A DNA stretch of 64,000 nt from Limnohabitans sp. 2KL-27 (GCF_001269345.1 NZ_CXOP01000001.1:310001-374000), one strand, 5' to 3'; positions 19,990-29,305 are shown, counted from the stretch's first letter. Notes: generated by a model not told the origin, from the letters alone. Numbers and translations: made by a program.

Positions 19990-20676
19990 TCAAGCCACAG
20001 CGGCTTGCTTGAGGGCTTGCATCACCCCCCGGTAGCCCCCATCGGCATCGGGCGCACCGAACACGGCGCTGCCTGCCACGCAGGTGTCGGCTCCAGCCGC
20101 CACGATCTGCGCGATGTTGTCGGTCTTCACGCCGCCGTCCACCTCCAGCACGATGGGCTGGCCACCCCGGGCCAAATGGGTGTTGATGCGCTGGCGGGCC
20201 GCTTGCAACTTGGGCAAGGTCGATGGGATGAATTTCTGGCCGCCAAAACCGGGGTTCACGCTCATGAGCAAGACCACGTCCAAGCGGTCCATCACATGGT
20301 CCATCCACTCCAGCGGCGTGGCGGGATTGAACACCAGGCCCGCTTTGCAACCGTGGTCGCGGATCATTTGCAAAGTTCGGTCCACATGGCGGCTGGCTTC
20401 GGGGTGAAAGGTGATGATGTTGGCCCCGGCTTTGGCGAACAAGGGCACCAGCGCATCGACCGGCTCGACCATCAAATGCACATCGATCGGGATCTGGACA
20501 TGGGGGCGGATCGCCTCGCACACCAGCGGGCCAATGGTCAGGTTGGGCACGTAATGGTTGTCCATCACGTCAAAGTGCACCCAGTCTGCGCCTGCGGCTT
20601 CAATGGCGCGGACCTCTTCGCCCAAACGGGCAAAGTCGGCGGACAAGATGGAGGGGGCAATGCGGACGGTGCTCAT
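19990..20676 (-). CDS. cbbE: Ribulose-phosphate 3-epimerase
   Basis: 228 residues, a TIM barrel starting [16 protein letters not shown]. It has [33 protein letters not shown] and the final phosphate loop VAGSAVFG, all diagnostic. It interconverts xylulose and ribulose 5-phosphate. The ATG overlaps the stop of cbbY (ATGA), so the upstream in-frame start is rejected. Confidence 0.97.
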   Translation of the reverse strand: MSTVRIAPSILSADFARLGEEVRAIEAAGADWVHFDVMDNHYVPNLTIGPLVCEAIRPHVQIPIDVHLMVEPVDALVPLFAKAGANIITFHPEASRHVDRTLQMIRDHGCKAGLVFNPATPLEWMDHVMDRLDVVLLMSVNPGFGGQKFIPSTLPKLQAARQRINTHLARGGQPIVLEVDGGVKTDNIAQIVAAGADTCVAGSAVFGAPDADGGYRGVMQALKQAAVA

Positions 20677-21398
20677 GCGGTGGCCTTGAAAGCGGTGTGG
20701 TGCCATTCACGCAACTGCGCCAGCCCCACGCCCTGCAGGCTGGGGACAATGCGCAATGCGCCTTTGAAATCGTGCTCGGCAGTGAAATCGTTGGGCGTGA
20801 TGACCGTGGGCAGACCTGCTGCCATGGCCGCGCGCAGGCCGTTCTCGGAATCCTCAAACGCCAAGCAATGCTCGGGTGCAAGCCCTAAGCGCGAGAGGGT
20901 TTGCTGGTAGACCATCGGGTCGGGTTTTTTCCGCGGCGCGGTCGAAGCATCTTCGATCACCGAAAAATGCAGCTGCCAGTCCGGCCCGATGGCTTGGCGC
21001 AGCAAGGCCGCGATGTTGACGGGCGAGGTGGTGGTGGCAATGGCCAGCTTCAGCCCCACCGTACTGGCGGCTGACAGCAGCGCCAGCACCCCGGGACGCA
21101 TCTGTACCGCACCGTCTTGCACCGCTTGCTCATACGCGGCGGTCTTGATCTCGTGCAGATGGTCAATGGTCTCCTGCATGCCAGCGCCCGTGATGTCCTT
21201 GGGCTGGGTCTCCAGCGTTTGCCAATACGCCTTGATGCGCTCTTTACCACCCGACACAGCCAACAATCGGGTGTACAGCGGCACATCCCAGCGCCAGTCG
21301 AGCCCCATCTCTGCAAAGGCGTGGTTGAACGCTGCCAAATGGGCCATTTCGGTGTCGGCCAAGGTGCCGTCAACGTCAAAGATCAGTGCTTGCAGCAT
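20673..21398 (-). CDS. cbbY: CbbY-type HAD phosphatase (xylulose-1,5-bisphosphate phosphatase)
   Basis: 241 residues. HAD motif I is [11 protein letters not shown], motif II region [10 protein letters not shown], lysine motif [10 protein letters not shown], motif [10 protein letters not shown]. The cap segment [22 protein letters not shown] is the CbbY-specific signature. CbbY degrades xylulose 1,5-bisphosphate, a misfire product that inhibits RuBisCO. It is the first gene of the regeneration operon; the AT-rich region at 21467-21515 upstream is its likely promoter and regulator site. Confidence 0.93.
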   Translation of the reverse strand: MLQALIFDVDGTLADTEMAHLAAFNHAFAEMGLDWRWDVPLYTRLLAVSGGKERIKAYWQTLETQPKDITGAGMQETIDHLHEIKTAAYEQAVQDGAVQMRPGVLALLSAASTVGLKLAIATTTSPVNIAALLRQAIGPDWQLHFSVIEDASTAPRKKPDPMVYQQTLSRLGLAPEHCLAFEDSENGLRAAMAAGLPTVITPNDFTAEHDFKGALRIVPSLQGVGLAQLREWHHTAFKATA

Positions 21399-21466
21399 GG
21401 GGTGGAGCCCTTCGTGAGGAAGAAGGTCTCCACTTTAAAAAGGACTGAAGCTCAGGACAATTCAAT

Positions 21467-21515
21467 ATTGGTAATGAGTTAATTAAGGTATTGCTTAATT
21501 GAATTAATTTCCAAT
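21467..21515 (-). promoter_or_regulatory. Nested inverted repeats upstream of cbbY (candidate CbbR site)
   Basis: In an AT-rich island, AATTAAG (21481-21487) and CTTAATT (21494-21500) are separated by 6 bases. They are enclosed by ATTGG (21467-21471) and CCAAT (21511-21515), all centred near 21491. Dyads with T-rich and A-rich ends of this size suit LysR-type regulators such as CbbR. It lies 70-115 bases before the cbbY start. The assignment to CbbR is inferred from context. Confidence 0.5.
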
Positions 21516-21611
21516 ACACAAATCCCTCAATCCCGGCATCCCGGCTTTGGCCAATTGGAGAAGCCTCAACGGTGTTGGAGCACCAAGTTAGTGGGCTCAG
21601 AACTCAAGGTC

Positions 21612-23351
21612 TCAGACGACCTGCGTCAAAGCCTGTACCGCCTGGTGGTGCGTCAGGAACACTTGGCCACTCAGTTGTGCCAACAAATGGCTGCGCTGCA
21701 AACGGTCGTGCACGGGGCCCTTGACCTCGGACAGGTGCAGCTGCACACCTGAAGCCTGCAAACGGGCGTTGATGGTTTCCAGGCTGTCGAGTGCGCTGGC
21801 GTCAATGTCGTTGACCGCCGAGCATTGCAGCACCACATGCCGCACACCTGGCCGTACAGCCACTTGGGCCGCGATGGTGTCTTCGAGGAAACGGGCGTTG
21901 GCAAAGTACAAGCTTTCGTCCACGCGCAGGCCCAAAATGTCCGGCTGCTCCAGCACGGCGTGACGCAGCACATTGCGGTAATGCTCGGTGCCCGGCACTT
22001 GCCCCACCACCGCGATGTGCGGGCGGCTGGTGCGGTACAGCAGCAACAGCACCGAGGCGCTCACGCCCGCGATCAACCCGGCCTCCACACCCACCGCCAA
22101 GGTCAGGCCAAAGGTCAGCAACAAGGCAATGAAATCGGCCTTGGCGTAATGCCAGGTCCGGGCAAACACCCTGACATCGACCAAGGTGAGCACGGCCACC
22201 ATGATGGTGGCGGCCAAGGTGGCTTGGGGCAAATGAAAGAGCCAAGGCGTCAAGAACAAAGCCGCCAGCGCCAGCCCCACAGCGGTGTAGATGCCTGCGG
22301 CAGGCGTGCGTGCACCCGCATCAAAATTGACCACCGAACGCGAAAACCCGCCCGTGACCGGAAAGCCGCCGGAGAGGCCTGCGCCCAAATTGCTCAGGCC
22401 CAGCGCTCGAAGTTCGGCATCGGGGTCGATGCGTTCGCGCCGCTTGGCCGCCAAAGACTGGCCCACCGACACCGACTCCACAAAGCCCACCAAGGAAATC
22501 AGCAAAGCGGGCACCCACAAAGCCTGGGCCAGCGCCCATGGGGCGGCCCAGCCATCTATCGATCCACCCGGCAGCGTGAGTGGCGGCAAGCCTTGTGGCA
22601 CCGTGCCCACCACCCGCACGCCCTGCTCGGCCAACTGCCACACGGCTGACAAGGCAATGCTCAAGAGCAGCACCGCCACCGGGGCCGCCTTGGCCGCCAA
22701 ATCGGCCGCACCCGCAGACACCCCCAAGCGCTTGAGCCCGGGCTTGAGCTGACGGCGCACCAGCAGCAGCAAAGCCAAAGCCCCCAGGCCCATCGCAGTG
22801 GTGGGCACATGCAGGCTGGACAAGTTGTGCCACAGCTGCGGCAGCAGCTGCAAGAGGTTCTCCCCATGCAGCGGCACACCCAACAAATGTTTGAGCTGGC
22901 TGGCCGCGATCAGCAAACCCGATGCCGAGACAAAACCCGAGATGACCGGGTGGCTCAAAAAATTGGCCAAAAAGCCCAACCGAGCCGCGCCCATCACCAG
23001 CATGATGGCCCCACTGAGCATCGCCAGCATCAAAGCCGCCTCGGTGTAAGCCACGCTGCCTTGTGCCGCCACCGCGCCCACACTGGCCGCTGTCATGAGC
23101 GAGGTCACCGCCGCAGGCCCCACAGCCAAAGTACCGCTGCTGCCCATCAAGGCATACAGCACCAGGGGGGCCATGCTGGCGTACAGGCCCGCCTGCGCGG
23201 GCAAGCCCGCCAACAGGGCATAGGCCAGGCTTTGCGGAATCAACATCAGCGTCACCACTACGGCAGCCACACCATCGGCGGTGAGCAGCGAACGGTTGTA
23301 ACGCCGCCCCCAATCCAGAATGGGGAAAAAACGCTCAAGTGACGAATTCAC
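21612..23351 (-). CDS. SulP-family anion transporter with STAS domain
   Basis: 579 residues with ten or more membrane helices, the SulP motif near the N terminus (PQSLAYALLAGLPAQAGLYASM) and a C-terminal STAS domain (VLQCSAVNDIDASALDSLE, about 505-525). It moves sulfate, bicarbonate or related anions. It starts with GTG overlapping the stop of the persulfide dioxygenase gene (GTGA), so it is translated with it. Context favours export or exchange of an oxidised sulfur anion, but a bicarbonate role is also possible beside the cbb genes. Confidence 0.88.
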   Translation of the reverse strand: MNSSLERFFPILDWGRRYNRSLLTADGVAAVVVTLMLIPQSLAYALLAGLPAQAGLYASMAPLVLYALMGSSGTLAVGPAAVTSLMTAASVGAVAAQGSVAYTEAALMLAMLSGAIMLVMGAARLGFLANFLSHPVISGFVSASGLLIAASQLKHLLGVPLHGENLLQLLPQLWHNLSSLHVPTTAMGLGALALLLLVRRQLKPGLKRLGVSAGAADLAAKAAPVAVLLLSIALSAVWQLAEQGVRVVGTVPQGLPPLTLPGGSIDGWAAPWALAQALWVPALLISLVGFVESVSVGQSLAAKRRERIDPDAELRALGLSNLGAGLSGGFPVTGGFSRSVVNFDAGARTPAAGIYTAVGLALAALFLTPWLFHLPQATLAATIMVAVLTLVDVRVFARTWHYAKADFIALLLTFGLTLAVGVEAGLIAGVSASVLLLLYRTSRPHIAVVGQVPGTEHYRNVLRHAVLEQPDILGLRVDESLYFANARFLEDTIAAQVAVRPGVRHVVLQCSAVNDIDASALDSLETINARLQASGVQLHLSEVKGPVHDRLQRSHLLAQLSGQVFLTHHQAVQALTQVV

Positions 23352-24241
23352 AAAGCGTCCACCGGAATTTTCAGGTAACGCTGGCCGTTGTCTTCAGGCG
23401 GTGGCATTTGTCCGGCACGCATGTTCACCTGAACCGAAGGCAAGATCAGCACGGGCATGGACAAGGTGGCATCGCGCTTTTCACGCATGGCCACAAACTC
23501 GGCCTCGCTCACACCCTGATGCACATGCACATTGGCCTTTTTCTGCTCGGCCACGGTGGTCACGCACTGGGGCTGACGGGTCTCGGGCGGGTAGTCATGG
23601 CACATGAACAGCTCGGTGTTATCCGGCAAGCTGAGCACTTTCTGGATCGACTGGAACAACACGCTGGCACTGCCCCCAGGAAAGTCGCAGCGCGCCGTGC
23701 CGTAGTCGGGCATGAACAAGGTGTCGCCCACAAAGGCCACCTGCCGCGCAGGATCGCTACTGGCATCTGTGACCACATAAGTCATGCATGCCGGGGTGTG
23801 GCCGGGGGTGTGCAGGGCCTGCGCCTGCAAAGCGCCAATCTGAAATGTTTCGCCGTCGCCCAGCAAAAGGTCGAACTGGCTGCCATCGCGGGCAAATTCG
23901 GTGCCCGCGTTGAACAGCTTGCCAAACACGTTTTGCACCGTGGTGATGTGCGAACCAATGGCCAATTGGCCGCCCAGCTGCTTTTGCAAATAGGGCGCTG
24001 CCGACAAATGGTCAGCGTGCACATGCGTCTCCAAAATCCACTGCACACGCAGGTCCAGCGCCTTCACACGCGCCACCAACTGGTCGGCGCTGGCGGTGCT
24101 GGTGCGGCCCGACTTGGGGTCGTAGTCCAGCACGCTGTCGATCAAGGCGCACTGCCGGGTGCTCAGGTCGGCCAGGATGTGGCTGAAGGTGAACGTGGCC
24201 GGATCAAAAAACGATTCAATGTGCATGTGGGCTGAACTCAT
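23348..24241 (-). CDS. Persulfide dioxygenase-like metallo-beta-lactamase-fold protein (ETHE1/Blh type)
   Basis: 297 residues. The motif HVHADHLSAA (THxHxDH class), HTPGHTPACMTY, the metal ligand FVGDTLFMPDYG and the CHDYPPE end motif match ETHE1/Blh enzymes that oxidise glutathione persulfide to sulfite. The YGTARCDFPGGSA segment is also typical of persulfide dioxygenases. The start at 24241 has AAGGAAGTCACC upstream. It lies between the peroxiredoxin and SulP genes, in an operon preceded by the element at 25021-25043. It probably acts in the cytoplasm on persulfides from sulfide oxidation. Confidence 0.88.
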   Translation of the reverse strand: MSSAHMHIESFFDPATFTFSHILADLSTRQCALIDSVLDYDPKSGRTSTASADQLVARVKALDLRVQWILETHVHADHLSAAPYLQKQLGGQLAIGSHITTVQNVFGKLFNAGTEFARDGSQFDLLLGDGETFQIGALQAQALHTPGHTPACMTYVVTDASSDPARQVAFVGDTLFMPDYGTARCDFPGGSASVLFQSIQKVLSLPDNTELFMCHDYPPETRQPQCVTTVAEQKKANVHVHQGVSEAEFVAMREKRDATLSMPVLILPSVQVNMRAGQMPPPEDNGQRYLKIPVDAL

Positions 24242-24319
24242 GGTGACTTCCTTGGCAGTGGAACAACAAAGGTCCTTGGCACCCCTTGCCGCTGTGCGGC
24301 AAGGGGGCAAGCCTTCAAC

Positions 24320-24946
24320 TTAGAGGGACTTGGTCGAAAAATACCAGTCCTTCATGGCGTAACCCTCGCCTTTGCGCTTGGCAATGGCTTCGGGGGTTTT
24401 GGGTGGTGGCACGATCACGTCGCAACCGGGCGTCCAGCCCTCGGGGGTGGCGATCTTGTTGGCATCGCTGGTCTGCATGGCTTGCAACAAACGCACAAAC
24501 TCTTCGATCGAACGGCCGTTGCTCATGGGGTAGTACACCATGGCGCGCAGCTTGCCTTCGGGGTCAATGAAGAAGGTGGCACGCACGGCCTGGGTGTCGG
24601 CAGCGCCGGGGTGGATCATGCCGTAGGCTTGGGCCACTTCCATCTTGATGTCGTCGATGATGGGGAAAGGAATCTCCACACCAAAGTTGTTCTGAATGCT
24701 TTGCATCCAGGCCAAGTGCGAGTAAATGCTGTCGATCGACAAGCCGAGCAATTCGCAGTTCATGCTCTTGAACAACTCGGCACGCTTGGCAAAACCGATG
24801 AATTCGGTGGTGCACACAGGCGTGAAGTCGGCAGGGTGCGAGAACAAGATGAGCCACTTGCCTTTGTAATCGGCGAGGCTTCGGGGGCCGTGGGTGGTGT
24901 TGGCGCTGAAGGCGGGAGCGGCTTCGTTGATGAGGGGCATGGACAT
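24320..24946 (-). CDS. Peroxiredoxin (AhpC/TSA, Prx6-like)
   Basis: 208 residues with the peroxidatic site HPADFTPVCTTEFIGF (Cys about 47) and the C-terminal arm PGCDVIVPPP, the usual place of a second cysteine in long Prx6-like bacterial enzymes. It reduces hydrogen peroxide and alkyl peroxides. The start at 24946 has AAGGAAGCCCGCC upstream; a 17-residue upstream extension is rejected. It is the first gene of the prx / persulfide dioxygenase / SulP operon, 75 bases downstream of the CsoR-type element. Confidence 0.9.
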   Translation of the reverse strand: MSMPLINEAAPAFSANTTHGPRSLADYKGKWLILFSHPADFTPVCTTEFIGFAKRAELFKSMNCELLGLSIDSIYSHLAWMQSIQNNFGVEIPFPIIDDIKMEVAQAYGMIHPGAADTQAVRATFFIDPEGKLRAMVYYPMSNGRSIEEFVRLLQAMQTSDANKIATPEGWTPGCDVIVPPPKTPEAIAKRKGEGYAMKDWYFSTKSL

Positions 24947-25020
24947 GGCGGGCTTCCTTTGAGTTTGACTATCGGTTTTCGAAATCGAGAGATTCATTCA
25001 ATCGACAGGGTCAACTGTAC

Positions 25021-25043
25021 ATACCCCTGAAGGTATTGGGTAT
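25021..25043 (-). promoter_or_regulatory. CsoR/CstR-type operator upstream of the peroxiredoxin operon
   Basis: A 23-base inverted repeat, ATACCCC(TGAA)GGTAT followed by TGGGTAT, contains the same GAAGGTATTGG block found at 807-817 in the DUF302 promoter. It lies in the 200-base gap between the rhodanese gene and the peroxiredoxin start. No convincing -35/-10 pair could be chosen. Control by the CsoR-family protein at 8754 is inferred. Confidence 0.5.
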
Positions 25044-25153
25044 GAGTTATCTCAATGATGGGCATAGTGACAATTGCGGTCGTGAAATCTACCCGTTTGA
25101 TCCATCGCAAGCCCTCACGGTCTTGGTCATGCATGGCCCAAAAACCACAGGCC

Positions 25154-25618
25154 TCAATGCTTGGCTGGCCCTGCGGCTTTGGCCGCCGCGTCAAAGCCGC
25201 CCTTGGCCTGCCACTCAGTCATGCCGCCTTGCAAGATGCGCACGTTCTCCCAGCCCGCCACGCGCAGCGCAAAACCAGCTTGGGCCGACAGCGACCCGGT
25301 GTTGCAATAAACGAGCACAGGCTTGTTTTTGGGGATGGTGTTGCGCTTGGCCAGCACCTGTCGCCAGTCCATGTTGACCGCGCCAGGAATGTGCCCCTTG
25401 GCAAATTGCGCTGGGTCACGCGCATCGATCACCACCATCTTGGGCCACTCGTCTTTGGGAATTTGCTCGGCAAAAATCACACCGCCACCGTAGTCCACAA
25501 ACTCCAGATACGCCTCCATCTCGTCGGTGGCAATGGCTTTGTTGTCCGCGTAGGCCGCTGGGGCCAACAGCAAGCTGCCAGCGGTGGCGGCGACAAGGGC
25601 GAGGGTACGCAAGCGCAT
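25154..25618 (-). CDS. Periplasmic rhodanese-domain protein
   Basis: 154 residues with a clean Sec signal (MRLRTLALVAATAGSLLLAP, cleavage near AYA-DNK) and one rhodanese domain: VVIDARDP, the active loop CNTGSLS and LQGGMTEW. It probably handles sulfane sulfur in the periplasm. The start at 25618 has GGAGACCCCC upstream. It is transcribed towards the peroxiredoxin operon but is separated from it by more than 200 bases and the operator at 25021-25043. Confidence 0.87.
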   Translation of the reverse strand: MRLRTLALVAATAGSLLLAPAAYADNKAIATDEMEAYLEFVDYGGGVIFAEQIPKDEWPKMVVIDARDPAQFAKGHIPGAVNMDWRQVLAKRNTIPKNKPVLVYCNTGSLSAQAGFALRVAGWENVRILQGGMTEWQAKGGFDAAAKAAGPAKH

Positions 25619-25706
25619 GGGGGTCTCCACTTCGTCAGGTAATATCAGTCAAAACGAATATTGTCGCTGAACGGCTGCAAAACCTCCAAAAAAAGCCTCG
25701 GCGCAC

Positions 25707-26567
25707 ATGTCCAGAGACAAAAATTTCACCGCACTGTTACTCACACTGGCTTTGCACGCAGCCGTTTGGCTGCTGGCCGGTGACTACCCGTTCCAACACG
25801 TCAGTCCACCGCAAGCGCCCAAAACAGTCGAAAACATTGTCTTTCTGGAACTGATCCCGCCACCGCGCCAGCCGCTGCCTGAACCGCCATCAGCGCCCCC
25901 CACAACGCCCATCACTGCACCCACCACGCCACCCCCGCCCGACACAGCCTTGGCTGCTCCGGCCACAGCTCTCTCACCCGATCGCCCCCGCGCCAGCATG
26001 GCCGCGCCCCCGCCACCCACCGCCGAAGAATGGGCTTTTGCCGCGAACTACACCAACAAAAACAGCAAAGGCTACCGCTACAGCTGGGGCCAGCAAGTGC
26101 GCAGCATGATGGGCACCGCCGTCGAAGGCCCCGACCAGGGCGTGGTGCGCTTTCGCATCGAGATCGCCCCGGATGGCCGCTTGACGCAGCTGCAAACGCT
26201 GTGGACCACCTCGGCCAAGGCCGAACAGCTCGCCCGCCAAGCCATTGAGAACATGCCACCACTGCCGCCCACCCCCACGGGCAAACCGCTGATTTTTGAC
26301 AAGACGATTTCGTTTTCACCCTTTGCCAACGACGGGCCACCCCTGTACAGAGACGACTGCCTGCCCGAGCCGCCCGTGTTCCGCAACCCTTTTGCTTGGG
26401 ACGGTAAATCGCCCCAAGTGGTGGCTGCGCCCACACCGACCGCCCCACTGAACCCGCAAGCGCTGGCCGACTGCCTGCGCCAGCTGCCCCAAGACAGCGT
26501 CGAAGCCGAAAGCGCCAGCGACCAAAGGCTGATGGACCAATGGGGTTCGAGCAAAACAGGGCGCTGA
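25707..26567 (+). CDS. TonB-like energy transducer / proline-rich periplasmic protein
   Basis: 286 residues. A short N-terminal membrane anchor (TALLLTLALHAAVWLLAG, about 8-25) is followed by a long proline-rich linker (about 50-110) and a C-terminal globular region with VRFRIEIAPDGRLTQLQ, the usual pattern of TonB/TolA C-terminal domains. TonB-like proteins pass proton-motive energy to outer membrane receptors. No exbB, exbD or receptor gene is adjacent, so the partner is unknown. It is divergent from the rhodanese gene by 88 bases and convergent with the cbbO operon. Confidence 0.65.
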   Translation: MSRDKNFTALLLTLALHAAVWLLAGDYPFQHVSPPQAPKTVENIVFLELIPPPRQPLPEPPSAPPTTPITAPTTPPPPDTALAAPATALSPDRPRASMAAPPPPTAEEWAFAANYTNKNSKGYRYSWGQQVRSMMGTAVEGPDQGVVRFRIEIAPDGRLTQLQTLWTTSAKAEQLARQAIENMPPLPPTPTGKPLIFDKTISFSPFANDGPPLYRDDCLPEPPVFRNPFAWDGKSPQVVAAPTPTAPLNPQALADCLRQLPQDSVEAESASDQRLMDQWGSSKTGR

Positions 26568-26603
26568 GCGCTTCGCGCAAAAGGGCCCTGTCGCCACACG
26601 ACC

Positions 26604-26921
26604 TCAGTCGTCGTCGCCCAACTCGGCGTCCCACCCCATGCCTTTGGCCCGTTGCATGGCCTCGTCGTGGATGCGGGCGTGTTTGGCGGCCAGCTCGGGT
26701 GGCAAGCGGCTGGGCAGCTGGCCATAGGGTTCCCACGCGGTGTGCACCGCTTCAAACAGGTTTTGCAACTCGCCCGCGTGTTTGCCGGCAAAGCCATCGC
26801 CTTCGGGCAACAAACCAAACACCCAAGCGTCGCGGATGATGCGCCCGGTCATGCTCATGCCGTGGTGTTCTTCGTGGTCGATGCCGGCGTAGGTTTGCTG
26901 GCGGCTGTGGATCATGCTCAT
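26604..26921 (-). CDS. Small hypothetical protein encoded after cbbO
   Basis: 105 residues, soluble, rich in His, Met and acidic residues, with no signal peptide or membrane segment. It includes the helical stretch AGELQNLFEAVHTAWEPYGQ and ends in the acidic tail AELGDDD. It starts 13 bases after the cbbO stop codon with CAGGACACCCCC upstream, so it is almost certainly the last gene of the cbbLSQO transcript. I do not recognise the family. Context suggests a role in RuBisCO activation or assembly, which is inference only. Confidence 0.6.
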   Translation of the reverse strand: MSMIHSRQQTYAGIDHEEHHGMSMTGRIIRDAWVFGLLPEGDGFAGKHAGELQNLFEAVHTAWEPYGQLPSRLPPELAAKHARIHDEAMQRAKGMGWDAELGDDD

Positions 26922-26934
26922 GGGGGTGTCCTGG

Positions 26935-29292
26935 TTAACGGGTCAGTCCAGCATACAGGACGGGGAGTTTTTCGGGCAGGCGCTCGACCTTGTCGACCAC
27001 CAGGTAATGTCGTTCGCCAAAAATGCGGCTGACGTATTGGTCGGCCCGGGGGTCCAAGCTCATGCAATAGGTGGTCACGCCATGGCGTGCGGCCGCCTCG
27101 ACGGCTTTTTTAGTGTCGTGACGCAGGTACTGCGGATCGCGCACATCCACATCGGCGGGCTCGCCGTCGGTGATGAAAAGCAAGAGTTTTTTGCTGCTAC
27201 GCTGTGCTTTGAATGCGGCCGTGGCGTGCCGAATGGCCGCGCCCATGCGGGTGGACAACTGGCCTTGCATACCCGCCAACCGGGCCTTGGCCAGCTCATC
27301 GTAGGGCTGATCGAAGTCTTTGAAGCGCCAGTAGTTCACATCGTGGCGGCCGTCCGAACAAAAGCCGTGGATCGCAAACGGGTCGCCCACCTTTTGAATC
27401 GCATCGGCCAGCAAAGCACAGGCCGAGCGGGTCAGGTCCAACACCGTGTGTTCTTGCCCCGCCACTTTGTCGTTCGTGGACTGCGAGAGATCAAGCAAGA
27501 CCAGCACCGAAATGTCGCGGGTTTTGCGCACGCTACGCATCATGATGCGCGGATCGGGCTGACGGCCCATGCGCATCTCGATCACCGAAGCCAATGCAGC
27601 GTTGAGGTCGATCTCGTCGCCGTCTTCGAGCTTGCGGATGCGCTGCACACCTTGCGGTTGCATGGCATCCAAAATGAATTTCATGCGGCCGATCAAACGG
27701 CGGTGCTCGCTCAAGATGCCATCGATCAGTGTCGGGTCGCCCGCTTTGGGTCGACGCTCTTGCACCGTGGCCCAAGCGGGACGCTCGAGCTGGATCATGT
27801 GGTCCCACTCGGCGTAATGCACGGGCGGCAACACCGGTTCGCGACCTTCGCTTTGATTGAAGGACACGCCCAGGTCTTCATAAGGGAACAATTCGGTGCC
27901 CAGCACCCAGACCTCTTGCGCGTCGTCCCCCGCGCCCTCCACTTCCAGCTCGTTGACGAACTCCATCAGGTTGACTTGCTTGCGCACCTGTTGAGGCGGC
28001 TCGTAACCCGCAGCGACCGAACGCTCAAAGTCGTAGCCATCAAACGCCCAAAAGTAACGGTTGTCGTCGCGGTAGACGGCCGTCTGACCATCGGTTCGGG
28101 GAGCGAAGGCGGGGCCTTGGGTGAGCTCGCGGTAGCTGTGTGCCAACTGCACACCCATGGCCCACGATTCGCTGTTGTCGTGGGGCTGTGCCAGCAGGCG
28201 TGGCATGGCTTCGGCCATCAAGGCACGGCCTTGGGCAATCCAAGGGTGATCGTCGTCATACGTGGGGTCGATCCACGCCCGCGCCATGCGGGCCAACCAG
28301 TCCCCCGCCGTGGTTTGCTGTGTGGCGGGGGTGGTGTGCAACTGTGCCCACAAAGGCCGCATGCCGGGAAAGCGCGCCACAGCCAAGGCTTCCACCCGCG
28401 CGTCTTCGGCCAAGGCCACCATGGCCATCTGCCACGGGTTGAGCGATTCGGCCGAGATCGGTTGGCGCGTGAACACCACATGGGCCGCAGCGTGGGCACA
28501 AGCCGCGCGGTAGAGCTGGGTGGCGTCCACCGGGCCATCGTTGCCTTGCACGGCGTCCAAGGCGTCCGGCAAGTGGATGAAATAGTCCTCGATGAAGGGG
28601 CGCAAGCCTTCCCGGTTTTCAAAGTCACCCGCGGTGGGGCGCATGAAAAAGTCGCGGCCCCACAAGGCACGCAGGTACATGTTGATGCGCCGCTGCACAT
28701 CGACCAACAAAGTACCTTTGCGCTCTTGTTGCAGCATGGCCAAAGACTCTTTGGACTGCAAACCGAAATACGCGATCTGGGCCTCGTACTCCGTGCGGTG
28801 GGCTTGTGCGCCCCAAGTCGCCCAGCGACGCAAGCCCCCCAAGGTCAGCTGGCCAAACAGCGCATCAAGCTGCCCCAACATGGGCCGCAAACCGCGCGGG
28901 GCTTGCGCCACCAAAGTGTTGAGGAACTGCAGGTACTGCATGAACAGCGCCGCGTCGGCCAATCGCTTGGCCGCTGTCGGTGCGGTGGCCAGCACCAACT
29001 CGATCACCGCACCCGAGGTTTTGGACGCCAACACCAAGGCGGTGGTGGCCAACTCTCCGACCACATCCTCGCCAATTTCTTTGGCCACTTGGGGTGCGCC
29101 ATCGATCCAAGCGTTGACCAAGGCATGGCCACGGCCCAAACCGCGCAAGGCCGCAGCGCCCTTGACGTAGTTGTCGAGCCCACGGGCAGAAAATACCTTG
29201 GTGGCCTCGGCCCAGGTGTGTATGAGCAAGTCCACCGAAGCCGGGTCGAGTTGTTCGACCCACTCGGCGTGGTCTTGAAGCTGCACCGACAT
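26935..29292 (-). CDS. cbbO: CbbO, RuBisCO activase subunit with von Willebrand A domain
   Basis: 785 residues. The long N-terminal part is helical and conserved in CbbO/NorD proteins. The C-terminal vWA domain carries the MIDAS motif DLSQS (in LVLLDLSQSTND), the conserved TRMGAAIRH threonine region and FITDGEP. CbbO binds RuBisCO and, with the CbbQ AAA+ hexamer, removes inhibitory sugar phosphates from the active site. The start at 29292 lies 13 bases after cbbQ; a longer in-frame extension overlapping cbbQ is rejected. The large antisense frame opposite this gene is a GC-bias shadow. Confidence 0.93.
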   Translation of the reverse strand: MSVQLQDHAEWVEQLDPASVDLLIHTWAEATKVFSARGLDNYVKGAAALRGLGRGHALVNAWIDGAPQVAKEIGEDVVGELATTALVLASKTSGAVIELVLATAPTAAKRLADAALFMQYLQFLNTLVAQAPRGLRPMLGQLDALFGQLTLGGLRRWATWGAQAHRTEYEAQIAYFGLQSKESLAMLQQERKGTLLVDVQRRINMYLRALWGRDFFMRPTAGDFENREGLRPFIEDYFIHLPDALDAVQGNDGPVDATQLYRAACAHAAAHVVFTRQPISAESLNPWQMAMVALAEDARVEALAVARFPGMRPLWAQLHTTPATQQTTAGDWLARMARAWIDPTYDDDHPWIAQGRALMAEAMPRLLAQPHDNSESWAMGVQLAHSYRELTQGPAFAPRTDGQTAVYRDDNRYFWAFDGYDFERSVAAGYEPPQQVRKQVNLMEFVNELEVEGAGDDAQEVWVLGTELFPYEDLGVSFNQSEGREPVLPPVHYAEWDHMIQLERPAWATVQERRPKAGDPTLIDGILSEHRRLIGRMKFILDAMQPQGVQRIRKLEDGDEIDLNAALASVIEMRMGRQPDPRIMMRSVRKTRDISVLVLLDLSQSTNDKVAGQEHTVLDLTRSACALLADAIQKVGDPFAIHGFCSDGRHDVNYWRFKDFDQPYDELAKARLAGMQGQLSTRMGAAIRHATAAFKAQRSSKKLLLFITDGEPADVDVRDPQYLRHDTKKAVEAAARHGVTTYCMSLDPRADQYVSRIFGERHYLVVDKVERLPEKLPVLYAGLTR

Positions 29293-29305
29293 GGGGGTGC
29301 CTGCG

